DNA from: Ectopseudomonas chengduensis
GTDB lineage: Bacteria > Pseudomonadota > Gammaproteobacteria > Pseudomonadales > Pseudomonadaceae
DNA length: 64,000 nt
Direction of reading: 5' to 3'
Assembly: GCF_900102635.1 (NCBI RefSeq)
Contig: NZ_FMZQ01000009.1
Span: forward strand, 62,001 to 126,000
The translations under genes and the position numbers were made by a program. Below, piece after piece: positions 63,676 to 64,000 of this stretch. Under the pieces are notes generated by a model. It saw only the letters and a list, made by a program, of their open reading frames with translations, had not been told where the DNA came from and did not search any database. Each line of letters begins with the position of its first letter. The stretch's first letter is position 1.

Positions 63676-64000
63676 ATGTCGATCAATTTCCCGCTCCTGT
63701 TGGTTATCGCGGTTGCCGTTTGCGGCTTCCTGGCCCTGGTCGATCTGATCCTGCTGGCTCCGCGCCGCCGTGCGGCGATTGCGGCGTACCAGGGGCGGGT
63801 CGACGATCCCGACGACAGGGTGCTGGAGCGCCTGAACAAGGAGCCGTTGCTCGTCGAGTACGGCAAATCCTTCTTCCCGGTACTGGCTATCGTGCTGGTG
63901 CTGCGCTCGTTTCTGGTCGAACCGTTCCAGATTCCTTCCGGGTCGATGAAGCCGACCCTGGAAGTAGGTGATTTCATCCTGGTCAACAAGTTCGCTTACG
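63676..64000 (+). CDS. lepB: Signal peptidase I LepB (3' partial)
   Basis: 108 residues are visible and the frame is open at the window edge. Two N-terminal membrane helices (~5-28 and ~64-80) precede the active site [10 protein letters not shown], with the catalytic Ser90 next to Met91. It cleaves signal peptides of exported proteins. The ATG is 6 bp after the lepA stop, the usual lepA-lepB arrangement. Confidence 0.97.
   Translation, partial: MSINFPLLLVIAVAVCGFLALVDLILLAPRRRAAIAAYQGRVDDPDDRVLERLNKEPLLVEYGKSFFPVLAIVLVLRSFLVEPFQIPSGSMKPTLEVGDFILVNKFAY

Noticed and set aside
1..64000. tRNA, rRNA, phage, toxin-antitoxin (other than the YgfX/SdhE pair) and known defence genes
   Set aside because: I scanned the intergenic regions and gene products and found no cloverleaf, rRNA segment, integrase or defence-family protein that I could support.

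Overview
The window is chromosomal DNA from a gamma-proteobacterium of the genus Pseudomonas, most likely the P. mendocina / P. oleovorans / P. alcaligenes side of the genus. The evidence is high GC, dense coding, an algU-mucABCD-lepA-lepB block, an opdH-tctCBA / tctDE block, and a gene order that (from memory of PAO1) follows two separate stretches of the P. aeruginosa chromosome: quiP to the sha/mrp operon, and the tct region to lepB. The species call is an inference. I see no rRNA, tRNA, CRISPR array, prophage or insertion-sequence transposase.

Layout. 0-7.8 kb: end of an NrtR-like regulator, a palindromic repeat, a QuiP-type acylase, then small proteins (DUF2489, a His-rich SEC-C protein, LEA14-like and other lipoproteins, YchJ, DUF6231). 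8.0-11.2 kb: two tandem paralogous OmpA-family lipoproteins, a DUF1145 protein overlapping a secreted collagen-like Gly-X-Y protein, and a CopD-like membrane protein. 11.4-13.5 kb: dinG. 13.5-13.7 kb: two more palindromic repeats. 13.7-19.5 kb (minus): a complete Mrp/Mnh cation/proton antiporter operon with fused A/B. 19.7-22.3 kb: beta-lactamase-fold esterase, OmpA lipoprotein, pdxH. 22.4-24.6 kb: SDR plus SnoaL pair with divergent LysR. 24.8-29.9 kb: ProQ-like RNA chaperone, then a glycerate block (CdaR-type regulator, GntP permease, glycerate kinase) and a SlyB-like lipoprotein. 30.3-36.0 kb (plus): a second complete Mrp operon. 36.1-38.6 kb: GNAT, a tandem 183-bp repeat, and a COG2509 flavoprotein. 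38.8-42.5 kb: MFS / F420-reductase-like / SDR / divergent LysR. 42.6-45.6 kb: COG3650 lipoprotein, pseudouridine synthase, AbrB-family membrane protein. 45.6-52.2 kb: tricarboxylate uptake (tctA, tctB, tctC, opdH on minus; tctD-tctE divergent). 52.2-57.3 kb: periplasmic binding protein, HDOD protein, ygfZ, sdhE, ygfX, nadB. 57.4-64 kb: algU with two sigma-E-type promoters, mucA-B-C-D, lepA, and the start of lepB.

How the genes work together. The two Mrp operons should each build a multi-subunit Na+/H+ (or K+/H+) antiporter in the inner membrane. The CdaR/GntP/glycerate-kinase block takes up and phosphorylates glycerate or a related acid. OpdH, TctC and TctAB carry tricarboxylates across outer membrane, periplasm and inner membrane under TctDE control. 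AlgU with MucA-D is the envelope-stress and alginate switch. SdhE and NadB both concern flavoproteins.

Nothing here is clearly a new defence or biosynthetic system. The most notable signals are the paired Mrp operons, a perfect hairpin covering the ribosome-binding site of the second OmpA paralogue, the collagen-like protein, three related palindromic intergenic elements, the 183-bp tandem repeat at a synteny break, and the repeats and palindromes in the opdH/tctD intergenic region.
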